From Begonia masoniana (Eukaryota > Streptophyta > Magnoliopsida > Cucurbitales > Begoniaceae), in NCBI GenBank assembly GCA_022432975.1, contig CM039516.1:36153599-36217598 (forward strand): DNA of 64,000 bases, read 5' to 3'. The notes under the pieces are model-generated. The model was not told the origin of the DNA. It saw nothing but the letters and a program-made list of their open reading frames with translations, and searched no databases. The position numbers and the translations under genes were made by a program. Shown piece by piece: positions 1 to 14,765 of this stretch. Within the stretch, counting starts at the first letter, position 1; each line of letters opens with the position of its first letter.

Positions 1-2066
1 GGCATTTCATATTTATACCTAACAAGAAGCTATTAAATTCTCAGAACAATTGGTATAAGATTGGAAGAGTTATACTGGTTGGAGTCTGCTCGGCCAACAT
101 TGAGTTAGCCAAGTAGCAGATTTTTGTGTTGCAATTGTCTTGTATTTGTGCAACTTTTGAACAGGTACAATGAAGCTTATCAAAGCACGTCATAACCGTC
201 CTACTATCATTTTTCGTACGTACAAACAATACATCCTTCATGAAAAAAAAAATGTAACAAGATAGCCTCATGATACTAAAACACCGAAACCGTCCAAAGT
301 ATCAAGATGATTCATCCGCACAATAAATCATAACAAAATTCATATCTCATATATGCTAAAAAGGAACGTGAGAAAACCATACATACATATACATATAAAA
401 CTGACGTGGTGGTGACCGGGCTCCATCATAATTTTACAGGTGTCAACCCACCAAAATAATATTTTTGAAAACAATGCAATGCAATGCATAAAGCATAAAA
501 CCCCTACTTTGACGATGATAGCTACTCTTACGCATAGGAGTGACAACGTCTAGTGCTAGCTCGAGATCCCTTTCAACCATTAGGGGAGACACATGGATGA
601 GCCCTAAACCAGGACTAGGAACCAAATCCAAAATACTATATAAATCTCACGGTCGACCGGAACACACAGGCTGTTGAGTGCAGATAGCATAGGTCGACCG
701 ACCCAAAGCAAGGGTCGACTATTTGATCCTCTTAGGTTTGACCTACGGTCGATGGATCTTCAAGAGGTCGACAAAAGTTTCACCATGTGTCGACCAGTCT
801 CCAAAGCGGTCAACACTTTAAACTCTCGCGTTGCTCAGGGGTCGACCGTGGAGCAGGTGTCGACCGGTGCAGTCAGCGGTCGACACTGAAAACTATCGGG
901 TTTAACCCTAGTCGACACTTGTTGACCCTTGAAACCCTCGGGTCTTTGCTGTAATATGCACAGGTCAACACATCCCTAGAAGGTGTCGACCGCTAGTGAC
1001 TTCCAGCAAAGGGGAGTTCGTGGAACTCACATTTTCCATTCGTTACTCACCTCCAAATGAAGAATAGACCTGCATAAACTCCAAATACACAAAAGCATCC
1101 AGAGATAGCCAAGTGATTCGAGCTCCTTTTGTAACACCTGAACATTTACTTTCCTAGTTAGGGCCTTTGCTCAAATTCGAATCCAAATATAAACCCTAAC
1201 TTTAATTGTTGTCTAACCTCCCATGGGGGTCAACACCTCGAAGTGTCGAACGCCTTCTCACATAGGTTGACACCTTTGCAATTTGTAGCAACGGAAACCC
1301 ACAAAAATGTGCCATAGATTATTTATCTACCAAAATAACTTAGAAACAAGCAAAGGATTCAAGTTTCCAATCTCGAATACGAACTCAATATTTAACCCTA
1401 ACTTTGAACGCTAAAACAAAGATTTAGGAGTGACTTACCTGTGAATATTGTTGTCGAAACTTGAAGGAAATGATGGAGCACACTCTGATAGAATGAAAAT
1501 CTCTCTCCTGCTCGACCTTTCTTTATCGCACGACCACATGTTTTGCCAAGAGAAATGGTTTTCCTAACCCTTTAATAAAAAATTTTCATTATTTTAATTT
1601 TTCTTATTCTTAATCAATAAATTTCAATTTAATATCTATAATATAAAATATTATATTATATTATATTATATTATTTGATTTGACAAAAACCTAACATTAT
1701 CCAACTTCCTTAATTTGGGTAAATTCCAAATTACGTAACATTATTTTCTCAAATTTGAACCATTTGGTAATTTTTCAATTTTTTTCGATTTAACTAATTT
1801 GCAGAGATATTCTACATGCCCTAACGTTAACCCATCACGACAATTCAAGTCAATGCGAAATATCTAGACAAAGAATAAAATTTACTAGTAAAATTAAAAA
1901 ATACCACGTTTTATAGAAATAAAGGTCGAAAGACTATGGCTTGAAATGATAAATTTGTGTGTAGAAAAACTGTTCAAGTGCCTAGACATATATTCAGTAA
2001 TGCCTAGGAGTAGGTCTTAGGCTTAAAAGATTTATGCCTAGGAGTTCAAGAGACAGTTCACAACCT
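1..2066. other. Degenerate AT-rich flank, LTR-like on the minus strand
   Basis: No gene is recognisable. Read on the minus strand, the segment resembles the leader part of the other LTRs in the window: an AT-rich start near 1560-1740, a pyrimidine-rich leader, and a good splice-donor sequence (CACAG then GTAAGTCAC) with the exon end at about 1439. A second donor-like site (GGAG then GTGAGTAAC) is near 1047. I cannot find LTR ends or a primer site. A short run of the TATAT unit at about 1650-1674 is the same unit as the large array that follows. An LTR remnant is the best reading, but it is inference. Confidence 0.4.
652..989. repeat. Cluster of GTCGAC-centred degenerate repeats
   Basis: Ten exact GTCGAC hexamers lie in about 340 bp (near 652, 693, 714, 767, 788, 841, 858, 878, 911 and 984), many as GGTCGACC or TGTCGACCG, with GTCAAC and GTCGAT variants between them. 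The spacing is irregular, so this is not a simple tandem array. The cluster occupies the place where the other LTRs in the window carry their CCGGTCACT or TGACGTCA clusters. Confidence 0.7.
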
Positions 2067-3506
2067 ATATTATATTATATTATATTATATTATATTATAT
2101 TATATTATATTATATTATATTATATTATATTATATTATATTATATTATATTATATTATATTATATTATATTATATTATATTATATTATATTATATTATAT
2201 TATATTATATTATATTATATTATATTATATTATATTATATTATATTATATTATATTATATTATATTATATTATATTATATTATATTATATTATATTATAT
2301 TATATTATATTATATTATATTATATTATATTATATTATATTATATTATATTATATTATATTATATTATATTATATTATATTATATTATATTATATTATAT
2401 TATATTATATTATATTATATTATATTATATTATATTATATTATATTATATTATATTATATTATATTATATTATATTATATTATATTATATTATATTATAT
2501 TATATTATATTATATTATATTATATTATATTATATTATATTATATTATATTATATTATATTATATTATATTATATTATATTATATTATATTATATTATAT
2601 TATATTATATTATATTATATTATATTATATTATATTATATTATATTATATTATATTATATTATATTATATTATATTATATTATATTATATTATATTATAT
2701 TATATTATATTATATTATATTATATTATATTATATTATATTATATTATATTATATTATATTATATTATATTATATTATATTATATTATATTATATTATAT
2801 TATATTATATTATATTATATTATATTATATTATATTATATTATATTATATTATATTATATTATATTATATTATATTATATTATATTATATTATATTATAT
2901 TATATTATATTATATTATATTATATTATATTATATTATATTATATTATATTATATTATATTATATTATATTATATTATATTATATTATATTATATTATAT
3001 TATATTATATTATATTATATTATATTATATTATATTATATTATATTATATTATATTATATTATATTATATTATATTATATTATATTATATTATATTATAT
3101 TATATTATATTATATTATATTATATTATATTATATTATATTATATTATATTATATTATATTATATTATATTATATTATATTATATTATATTATATTATAT
3201 TATATTATATTATATTATATTATATTATATTATATTATATTATATTATATTATATTATATTATATTATATTATATTATATTATATTATATTATATTATAT
3301 TATATTATATTATATTATATTATATTATATTATATTATATTATATTATATTATATTATATTATATTATATTATATTATATTATATTATATTATATTATAT
3401 TATATTATATTATATTATATTATATTATATTATATTATATTATATTATATTATATTATATTATATTATATTATATTATATTATATTATATTATATTATAT
3501 TATATA
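2067..3506. repeat. Perfect pentanucleotide (TATAT)n array, about 288 copies
   Basis: The 5-bp unit TATAT repeats without a visible interruption for about 1,440 bp. The right edge runs directly into the interior of an old family-A LTR, whose first several tens of bases are missing. The tyrosine/isoleucine/leucine open frame across the array is only the translation of the repeat. Confidence 0.97.
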
Positions 3507-3679
3507 AAAGTGGGGTTAATGGATGACTAGGCAAGGGCATAAAAGTAATTAAAAATTTAAAATGGATAACGTATTTAAGGAATAGGTTTTTGGATTTAAT
3601 ACATTGTAGCCGCCACTGTTTTCCAAATTTTTTTCGACTCTCAGCTCCTCAACTTAGCAGAGTGCTCTAGGGGGCCCTC
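3507..3679 (+). mobile_element. Old family-A LTR, left fragment
   Basis: This stretch matches, in reverse complement, the first few hundred bases of the younger family-A LTRs (minus-strand leader around 14500-14640): the GACTAGGCA segment, the GGATAAC...TATTTAAGGAA TATA region, the GCCACTGTTTT and CTCAGCTC leader segments and the CTCTAGG segment appear in the same order. The LTR is interrupted at 3679 by the younger insertion and resumes at 21658. Its true start is not visible because the pentanucleotide array occupies that place. Confidence 0.8.
3675..3679. repeat. Target-site duplication CCCTC, left copy
   Basis: The five bases CCCTC precede the TGTAA end of the left family-A LTR and recur directly after the outer TACA end at 21653-21657. 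Five-base duplications are normal for Ty3/gypsy integration. Confidence 0.88.
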
Positions 3680-6600
3680 TGTAATGCCCCGAGTTTTACT
3701 GAACCCGGTTCGTTACTCATGAACCCGAATATTACTAAGAAAGATTGGACCAAATTTAAAACTTCGTACAAATATAAAATTTGGACATTTGATAAAACAT
3801 GGAAACTTGCAGCGGAAAATCGTTAAACAAAAATAAAATTAACCAAAACCATGTTAAAATAATCGTGGGAAATGTTAAGAAACAATCGGTTAAGAAGAAA
3901 GGTTGAACCCGTGAAAATACTTTAAAGGTTGCAAAAGTCAAATTCATCATCCGCTGAACAAAGTCAACGAAAGGGGGAAAGCTATTTGAAGACATCCACC
4001 GGTCACTAAACGACAAAACACATCCTTCATCTACCGGTGACGTCAGCCGGATGATTTCCTTCATCCGATCGAGCTTTACTCTCTACATCCACCGGTGGAA
4101 ATAAGAAGACATCATCCGGTGCACGTGTGCTTCTCACGTGAGTAAAGACATCCACCGGTCACTAAACGACAAAACACAAGATTTGTCATCCGGTCAGTCT
4201 ATCGAAGACATCCACCGGTCACTAAACGACAAAATACATCCTTCATCTACCGGTGACGTCAGCCGATGATTCCTTCATCCGATCGACTTACTCTACATCC
4301 ACCGGTGAAATAAGAAGACTCATCCGGTGCACGTGTGCTTCTCACGTGGCAATTAAAATATAGCCCGGTGATAAACACCCCTCAGATCTCACCTCACCCG
4401 AGCACTAGACTACAAATAATACGCACATCGCCCGGGTCACTAGACACAAACATACTTCCACATCGCCCGGTCACTAGACGACAAACATAATTCACACATC
4501 GCCCGGTCACTAGACGACAAACATAATTCACACATCGCCCGGTCACTAGACGACAAACATAATTCACACATCGCCCGGTCACTAGACGACAAACATAATT
4601 CACACATCGCCCGGTCACTAGACGACAAACATAATTCACACATCGCCCGGTCACTAGACGACAAACATAATTCACACATCGCCCGGTCACTAGACGACAA
4701 ACATAATTCACACATCGCCCGGTCACTAGACGACAAACATAATTCACACATCGCCCGGTCACTAGACGACAAACATAATTCACACATCGCCCGGTCACTA
4801 GACGACAAACATAATTCACACATCGCCCGGTCACTAGACGACAAACATAATTCACACATCGCCCGGTCACTAGACGACAAACATAATTCACACATCGCCC
4901 GGTCACTAGACGACAAACATAATTCACACATCGCCCGGTCACTAGACGACAAACATAATTCACACATCGCCCGGTCACTAGACGACAAACATAATTCACA
5001 CATCGCCCGGTCACTAGACGACAAACATAATTCACACATCGCCCGGTCACTAGACGACAAACATAATTCACACATCGCCCGGTCACTAGACGACAAACAT
5101 AATTCACACATCGCCCGGTCACTAGACGACAAACATAATTCACACATCGCCCGGTCACTAGACGACAAACATAATTCACACATCGCCCGGTCACTAGACG
5201 ACAAACATAATTCACACATCGCCCGGTCACTAGACGACAAACATAATTCACACATCGCCCGGTCACTAGACGACAAACATAATTCACACATCGCCCGGTC
5301 ACTAGACGACAAACATAATTCACACATCGCCCGGTCACTAGACGACAAACATAATTCACACATCGCCCGGTCACTAGACGACAAACATAATTCACACATC
5401 GCCCGGTCACTAGACGACAAACATAATTCACACATCGCCCGGTCACTAGACGACAAACATAATTCACACATCGCCCGGTCACTAGACGACAAACATAATT
5501 CACACATCGCCCGGTCACTAGACGACAAACATAATTCACACATCGCCCGGTCACTAGACGACAAACATAATTCACACATCGCCCGGTCACTAGACGACAA
5601 ACATAATTCACACATCGCCCGGTCACTAGACGACAAACATAATTCACACATCGCCCGGTCACTAGACGACAAACATAATTCACACATCGCCCGGTCACTA
5701 GACGACAAACATAATTCACACATCGCCCGGTCACTAGACGACAAACATAATTCACACATCGCCCGGTCACTAGACGACAAACATAATTCACACATCGCCC
5801 GGTCACTAGACGACAAACATAATTCACACATCGCCCGGTCACTAGACGACAAACATAATTCACACATCGCCCGGTCACTAGACGACAAACATAATTCACA
5901 CATCGCCCGGTCACTAGACGACAAACATAATTCACACATCGCCCGGTCACTAGACGACAAACATAATTCACACATCGCCCGGTCACTAGACGACAAACAT
6001 AATTCACACATCGCCCGGTCACTAGACGACAAACATAATTCACACATCGCCCGGTCACTAGACGACAAACATAATTCACACATCGCCCGGTCACTAGACG
6101 ACAAACATAATTCACACATCGCCCGGTCACTAGACGACAAACATAATTCACACATCGCCCGGTCACTAGACGACAAACATAATTCACACATCGCCCGGTC
6201 ACTAGACGACAAACATAATTCACACATCGCCCGGTCACTAGACGACAAACATAATTCACACATCGCCCGGTCACTAGACGACAAACATAATTCACACATC
6301 GCCCGGTCACTAGACGACAAACATAATTCACACATCGCCCGGTCACTAGACGACAAACATAATTCACACATCGCCCGGTCACTAGACGACAAACATAATT
6401 CACACATCGCCCGGTCACTAGACGACAAACATAATTCACACATCGCCCGGTCACTAGACGACAAACATAATTCACACATCGCCCGGTCACTAGACGACAA
6501 ACATAATTCACACATCGCCCGGTCACTAGACGACAAACATAATTCACACATCGCCCGGTCACTAGACGACAAACATAATTCACACATCGCCCGGTCACTA

Positions 6601-7147
6601 GACGACAAACATAATTCACACATCGCCCGGTCACTAGACGACAAACATAATTCACACATCGCCCGGTCACTAGACGACAAACATAATTCACACATCGCCC
6701 GGTCACTAGACGACAAACATAATTCACACATCGCCCGGTCACTAGACGACAAACATAATTCACACATCGCCCGGTCACTAGACGACAAACATAATTCACA
6801 CATCGCCCGGTCACTAGACGACAAACATAATTCACACATCGCCCGGTCACTAGACGACAAACATAATTCACACATCGCCCGGTCACTAGACGACAAACAT
6901 AATTCACACATCGCCCGGTCACTAGACGACAAACATAATTCACACATCGCCCGGTCACTAGACGACAAACATAATTCACACATCGCCCGGTCACTAGACG
7001 ACAAACATAATTCACACATCGCCCGGTCACTAGACGACAAACCCAAATCTCTCACTCGCAGCCTTCCGAAAACCCATACATTGCAATCCTTCAGCTACCT
7101 AAGCACTAGAACAGCAAGTAGTTAAATCGAAACTCACCTTGGTTGGG
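3680..7147 (-). mobile_element. Family-A LTR, copy A1 (truncated, array-expanded)
   Basis: It begins TGTAATGCCCCGAG, the plus-strand view of the 3' end of the minus-oriented LTR, and follows LTR A2 and A3 closely to about 4440. It then enters a 36-mer array and rejoins LTR sequence at 7043-7147 (match to 14371-14478), so roughly 1 kb of LTR is missing. The last 250 bp or so of the LTR are also missing where the poly(A) run begins. Unique parts show many single-base gains and losses relative to A2/A3, mostly in short homopolymers (3740-3910 and 4060-4400). Confidence 0.85.
4459..7042. repeat. Perfect 36-bp tandem array, about 72 copies, inside LTR A1
   Basis: The 36-bp unit contains CGCCCGGTCACTAGACGACA and repeats without change for about 2.6 kb. 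LTR A2 has about 15 copies of the same unit and LTR A3 fewer than two. The first copy (4425-4458) is imperfect. At the right end the array joins LTR sequence through a shared CAAAC. Long cysteine- and serine-rich open frames on the minus strand are products of the repeat and not genes. Confidence 0.96.
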
Positions 7148-10285
<3,138 letters not shown>

Positions 10286-11892
10286 TCAGGGAAGTCTTGG
10301 ACAACTAAGACATTTTGGGGCTTGATTTTCTACTAGGTATGTGTGTCTAAAACACTCGGCCAAAAAGCACAGATACTCTCTGCATGGGGAGGGTTTACAA
10401 TTGACAGAAGTCATTACAGTCATTTCCTTACTCTTCTTCAGAGCTTGGAAAGTATGGTTTAAACCTCCAGGGGGTTGAAAACTAACAATTCCAGTCCTAC
10501 AATCTATTGTGGCAAAATGCTTAAACAACCAATCCATCCCTAAGATTACATCAAATCCCGTTATGTCCATAATGATGAGATCGGCAGGCAAATTCATGTT
10601 CCTACTAATACAATGCTATCAGGCATCACTTGGTTAGAGTGCATGCGTTCACCAGAGGGTAATGCTACATTAAACACATGCCCAGAGGAAATGAACCGTA
10701 CATCTAACTTATCAGCAAAGTAGAGGCTACAAAAGAATGTGTTGCACCTGAATCTATCAAAGTAAAAGCAGGTAGAGAGTTAACCAATATAGTACCTGAT
10801 ACTACAGCAGGCTGGTCTCATCACCTGACTCCATCATGGAGAATATTCTTGCTTAATCTTGGCAGGTCCGCCCTTCAGGGCTGGGCAGTCTCTGTTGATA
10901 TGGCCGACTTTATTGACAGTTGAAGCAACGGTGATTCTAGGCTTTGGGCAATCCCTGAACGAGTGTCCAACATCTTCAAAGTTAAAACACTTATTTGTTC
11001 CAAATCTGCACTCGCCCGGGTGGTTCTTCGAACACTTTGGGCACTGAGGAAACATCTTAGTATCTGGTACTTTCTTTCCCATTCCTTGACTATACTGGCC
11101 CTCGCTTGGCCTCTTCACTCCTCTCTGTTGTTGGGGTTGAACAAACTTTCGTGGGGCTTCCTTCGGCTCAGAACATTTCATCTCGGCTTCCTCCACCTCC
11201 AGGGCTGTGGACACAACTTCACAAAAAAGGCAAACCTTTAAAACCTGAATACTTGACCCCTCTGTACACCTCTGGCTTCAGTCCATTCATAAATTGAAAC
11301 ACCTTATCTTCGTTCCTGTGAATAAAGTGTCCAGCTGAATCTGGACAGGGACTCAAATTGTCTAACATACTCCGCCACAGACTCTGTCTGCTTCAAGTTC
11401 ATGAATTCCCACCTTCTTCGCAGCCTGAACCGTGCTGTTAAAATACTTCTCAAAGAAGGTGTCCTTAAACTGAGACCAAGTCATAGTCAAATATCAGTGG
11501 TGGTCTCAATTGTCTCCCACCAAAGCTGGGCGTCTCAGCAAAAGGAAACGTTGCCAGGGTGACCTTATCTCCTGCTCCAACGTTTGCACATCGGAGCATG
11601 CTTCAATCTTCCTCATCCATTCTTCAGCAACAATCGGGTTAGATGATCTCCATCAAATGTGGGCGGTTGAAGCCTGCAAAATCGGTCCCCTGAATGCTCA
11701 TAGCCATGCCCGAGTTGGCACTTCCTTGTGCTTCCCGTTCAATAACACTCCTAATTGGTCGGACTGTTGTCGCACTATGTCAGTCTGTTGACGCACAAAT
11801 CTGTCAGCTGCCTAATCACACTAGGCTCCTCTTCACCTCTCACATTTGGCATTTCTCTAGGCACTCTAGGTCTTCCTGGGCGTACTAGCCAT
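10286..11892 (-). pseudogene. Element A1 gag-protease remnant
   Basis: Collinear with the gag-protease gene at 17692-19251. Recognisable are the basic N-terminus (ATG at 11892), the retrotransposon gag domain, the zinc-knuckle region near 10900-11060, and the aspartic protease with its DSGATHSF-type site and the later ILGMDWL block (near 10530). Numerous small insertions and deletions break the frame into short pieces. At the place where the right copy has a stop between protease and RT, this copy has a tyrosine codon. Confidence 0.83.
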
Positions 11893-12025
11893 TCTACTGG
11901 AGTCCTGTATAAGGTTAAATTACTTTCATAAACATCTAGTACTAAGGCTAAACATAAACACTTACAGTCGTTGTAGCAACGATTGGCTACTGATGAGTAA
12001 TCGTTTGAACGGTTTAAACTGAATG

Positions 12026-12039
12026 TTCTGATACCACGC
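12026..12039 (-). promoter_or_regulatory. Primer-binding site of unit A1 (initiator tRNA-Met type)
   Basis: On the minus strand TGGTATCAGAAC follows the LTR end after three bases. TGGTATCAGAGC is the usual plant Ty3/gypsy site complementary to initiator tRNA-Met. This site makes LTR A2 the 5' LTR of the left unit, as well as the 3' LTR of the right unit. Confidence 0.82.
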
Positions 12040-12789
12040 TGTTAACGCCCCGAGTTTTACTGAACCCGGTTCGTTACTCATGAACCCGAATATTACTAAG
12101 AAAGATTGGACCAAATTTAAAACTTCGTACAAAATATAAAATTTGGACATTTGATAAAACATGGAAACTTGCAGCGGAAAATCGTTTAAACAAAAATAAA
12201 ATTAACCAAAACCATGTTAAAATAATCGTTGGGAATGTTAAGAAACAATCGGTTAAGAAGCAAAGGTTGAACTCGTGAAAATACTTTAAAGGTTGCAAAA
12301 GTCAAATTCATCATCCGCTGAACAAAGTCAACGAAAGGGGGAAAGCTATTTGAAGACATCCACCGGTCACTAAACGACAAAACACATCCTTCATCTACCG
12401 GTGACGTCAGCCGGATGATTTCCTTCATCCGATCGACTTTACTCTACATCCACCGGTGAAATAAGAAGACATCATCCGGTGCACGTGTGCTTCTCACGTG
12501 AGTAAAGACATCCACCGGTCACTAAACGACAAAACACAAGATTTGTCATCCGGTCAGTCTATCGAAGACATCCACCGGTCACTAAACGACAAAATACATC
12601 CTTCATCTACCGGTGACGTCAGCCGGATGATTTCCTTCATCCGATCGACTTTACTCTACATCCACCGGTGAAATAAGAAGACATCATCCGGTGCACGTGT
12701 GCTTCTCACGTGAGCAATTAAAATATAGCCCGGTGATAAACACACCTCAGATCTCACCTCACCCGAGCACTAGACTACAAAATAATACG

Positions 12790-13345
12790 CACATCGCCCG
12801 GTCACTAGACGACAAACATAATTCACACATCGCCCGGTCACTAGTCACTAGACGACAAACATAATTCACACATCGCCCGGTCACTAGACGACAAACATAA
12901 TTCACACATCGCCCGGTCACTAGACGACAAACATAATTCACACATCGCCCGGTCACTAGACGACAAACATAATTCACACATCGCCCGGTCACTAGACGAC
13001 AAACATAATTCACACATCGCCCGGTCACTAGACGACAAACATAATTCACACATCGCCCGGTCACTAGACGACAAACATAATTCACACATCGCCCGGTCAC
13101 TAGACGACAAACATAATTCACACATCGCCCGGTCACTAGACGACAAACATAATTCACACATCGCCCGGTCACTAGACGACAAACATAATTCACACATCGC
13201 CCGGTCACTAGACGACAAACATAATTCACACATCGCCCGGTCACTAGACGACAAACATAATTCACACATCGCCCGGTCACTAGACGACAAACATAATTCA
13301 CACATCGCCCGGTCACTAGACGACAAACATAATTCACACATCGCT
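12790..13345. repeat. 36-bp tandem array, about 15 copies, in LTR A2
   Basis: Same unit as 4459-7042. One TCACTAG duplication occurs near 12838; otherwise the copies look identical. The array ends in CGCTCGAACACTCGAC, which differs from the corresponding place in LTR A3. Confidence 0.95.
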
Positions 13346-13690
13346 CGAACACTCGACATCATCGGTGACTTTTCTGAAGTCATCTTCCGATAGAGAGGAA
13401 ACACAACACTAACTATAGAAAGGAATTTACTTGCTTTTCCAAGACCATTCAGAAACAACTCAAACCATAGCATTAATCAAATCCAGTGAAAATCAGCATT
13501 TAAAACTCAACAGATTACTAGTACTAGTAAATCTCAAAACGTATTCGAAATACTGAAATTTCTACTGTCATGAAAACTCAACATAGTCAGACTTGATCAT
13601 TATCAACTAAATCTCGACAACTGCCGACACCAGTTAACCCACCTCATCAGTTTACCAAGCCGAGACATGGATGTGCTCCTCCAACCACAT

Positions 13691-14469
13691 CTAATCATCT
13701 GTGCACTCAGGAAATTCACCTGTGGTATCCTCAACACCTACATCACAAAACTCATCTATTAGCCTAATGCTAAGTAAGTAAAGAAATAATGAAATGACAT
13801 GCTGAAACAAAATCCTGAATATGCGGTTTCTACTTTTTTATCTCAGTTGTACATCGTTTGTTTACTGATCAGATCCCATGATTCCCTTGAGAGTGGGATC
13901 AATTCTCCCAATGTCTACATCCTCTTCATTAGTTAAGGGGTGGATGAGGTCCCTTAATAGCTGTTCTGATCCCTCAATTTCCTTGGGAGTGGGATCAGTT
14001 CTCCCAATGTTATAAATCCTCTTCATCAGTTAAGGGGTGGATTAGTTCCCTTAACCGCCAATGCCTGTCAATCTGAACTTGCCTTTCCATATGATACATG
14101 AAAATTCATGATGCATGACATACAGAAAATACTCAAACATGCAAAAACCTACTGTTTTGTGATGTAGGCCCGAGGGCACACACAATACTTTACTTACCTG
14201 GTCTCCTGGAAATCGCTCGGCTATATGCTACTCCAGAAATCTGCTCACCTAAAACCATCGACAGATTATAGATTAGATCCCCACTAGACTTTATCTAACT
14301 ACCCTGAAGTCTAAGGAAGCCGGTTTGGGGCTCTACTGATTAAACATTTCCGATACATCACTAAACCCCAAACCCAAATCTCTCACTCGCAGCCTTCCGA
14401 AAACCCATACATTGCAATCCTTCAGCTACCTAAGCACTAGAACAGCAAGTAGTTAAATCGAAACTCACC
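13691..14469 (-). other. Spliced-leader cassette in LTR A2 (exons 1-3)
   Basis: Predicted on the minus strand. The leader exon ends at 14469 (CCAAG then GTGAGTTTC). Exon 2 is 14248-14198 (51 nt, preceded by GGTTTTAG, followed by GTAAGTAAAG). Exon 3 runs from 13737 to the stop at 13691-13693. The joined exons 2 and 3 stay open, and after the last junction give GVEDTTGEFPECTDD and a stop. The box CCTACATCACAAAAC (minus strand of 14154-14168) and GTTTTGTGATGTAGG at the acceptor (minus strand of 13737-13751) are perfectly complementary over 15 bases. No in-frame ATG is visible in the leader exon, so translation is uncertain. Confidence 0.55.
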
Positions 14470-14730
14470 TTGGTTGGGAAAAAAAAAACGGAGGGGAATC
14501 GCCTAGAGGTAGTCTGCAGAGCTGAGAGGTAAGAGTAATAAAACAGTGGCAGCTAGACCTCACTACACCTTTCCTTAAATATGTTATCCACAATATAAAT
14601 TCGAAATTACCATCTTGCCCCTGCCTAGTCATTAAATAACCTAGTCAACATTCCACTCAATTTTTAACCATAAAATTATATACCACCGTTTGATAACTTA
14701 TTTTGATTTATAAAGAAACTGGGTGCTACA

Positions 14731-14746
14731 ATCTACTCTCCTTAAA
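14731..14746 (-). promoter_or_regulatory. Polypurine tract of element A2
   Basis: On the minus strand AAGGAGAGTAGA lies directly before the TGTAGCACCC start of the 3' LTR. This is where plus-strand DNA synthesis should prime. Confidence 0.75.
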
Positions 14747-14765
14747 AGAATTTTATCCTCAAAAT

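Larger units (their letters stand above)
12040..14730 (-). mobile_element. Family-A LTR, copy A2 (shared middle LTR)
   Basis: It runs from TGTTAACGCC to GGGTGCTACA on the plus strand, 2,691 bp, giving TG...CA ends in either reading. It is the 3' LTR of the right unit and the 5' LTR of the left unit. It holds a 36-mer array, two TGACGTCA palindromes, two CACGTG G-boxes per CACGTGTGC block, a tandem duplication of about 100 bp built around GGGATCAATTCTCCC (13875-14060), a TATTTAA box at 14573-14583, and the spliced-leader cassette. The first 200 bp or so carry small indels like those of A1; the rest is clean. Confidence 0.92.

Noticed and set aside
674..889. 71-codon plus-strand frame across the GTCGAC cluster
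   Set aside because: Short, without known motif, and located in LTR-like sequence.
2034..3530. 498-codon open frame rich in Y, I and L
   Set aside because: It is the translation of a 5-bp repeat, and all 5-mer arrays without a stop give such frames.
4394..7055. Two overlapping minus-strand frames of about 870 codons with a cysteine-rich 12-residue repeat
   Set aside because: The period equals the 36-bp DNA unit, the copies are identical and silent variation is absent; the same unit lies in LTRs where no gene is expected.
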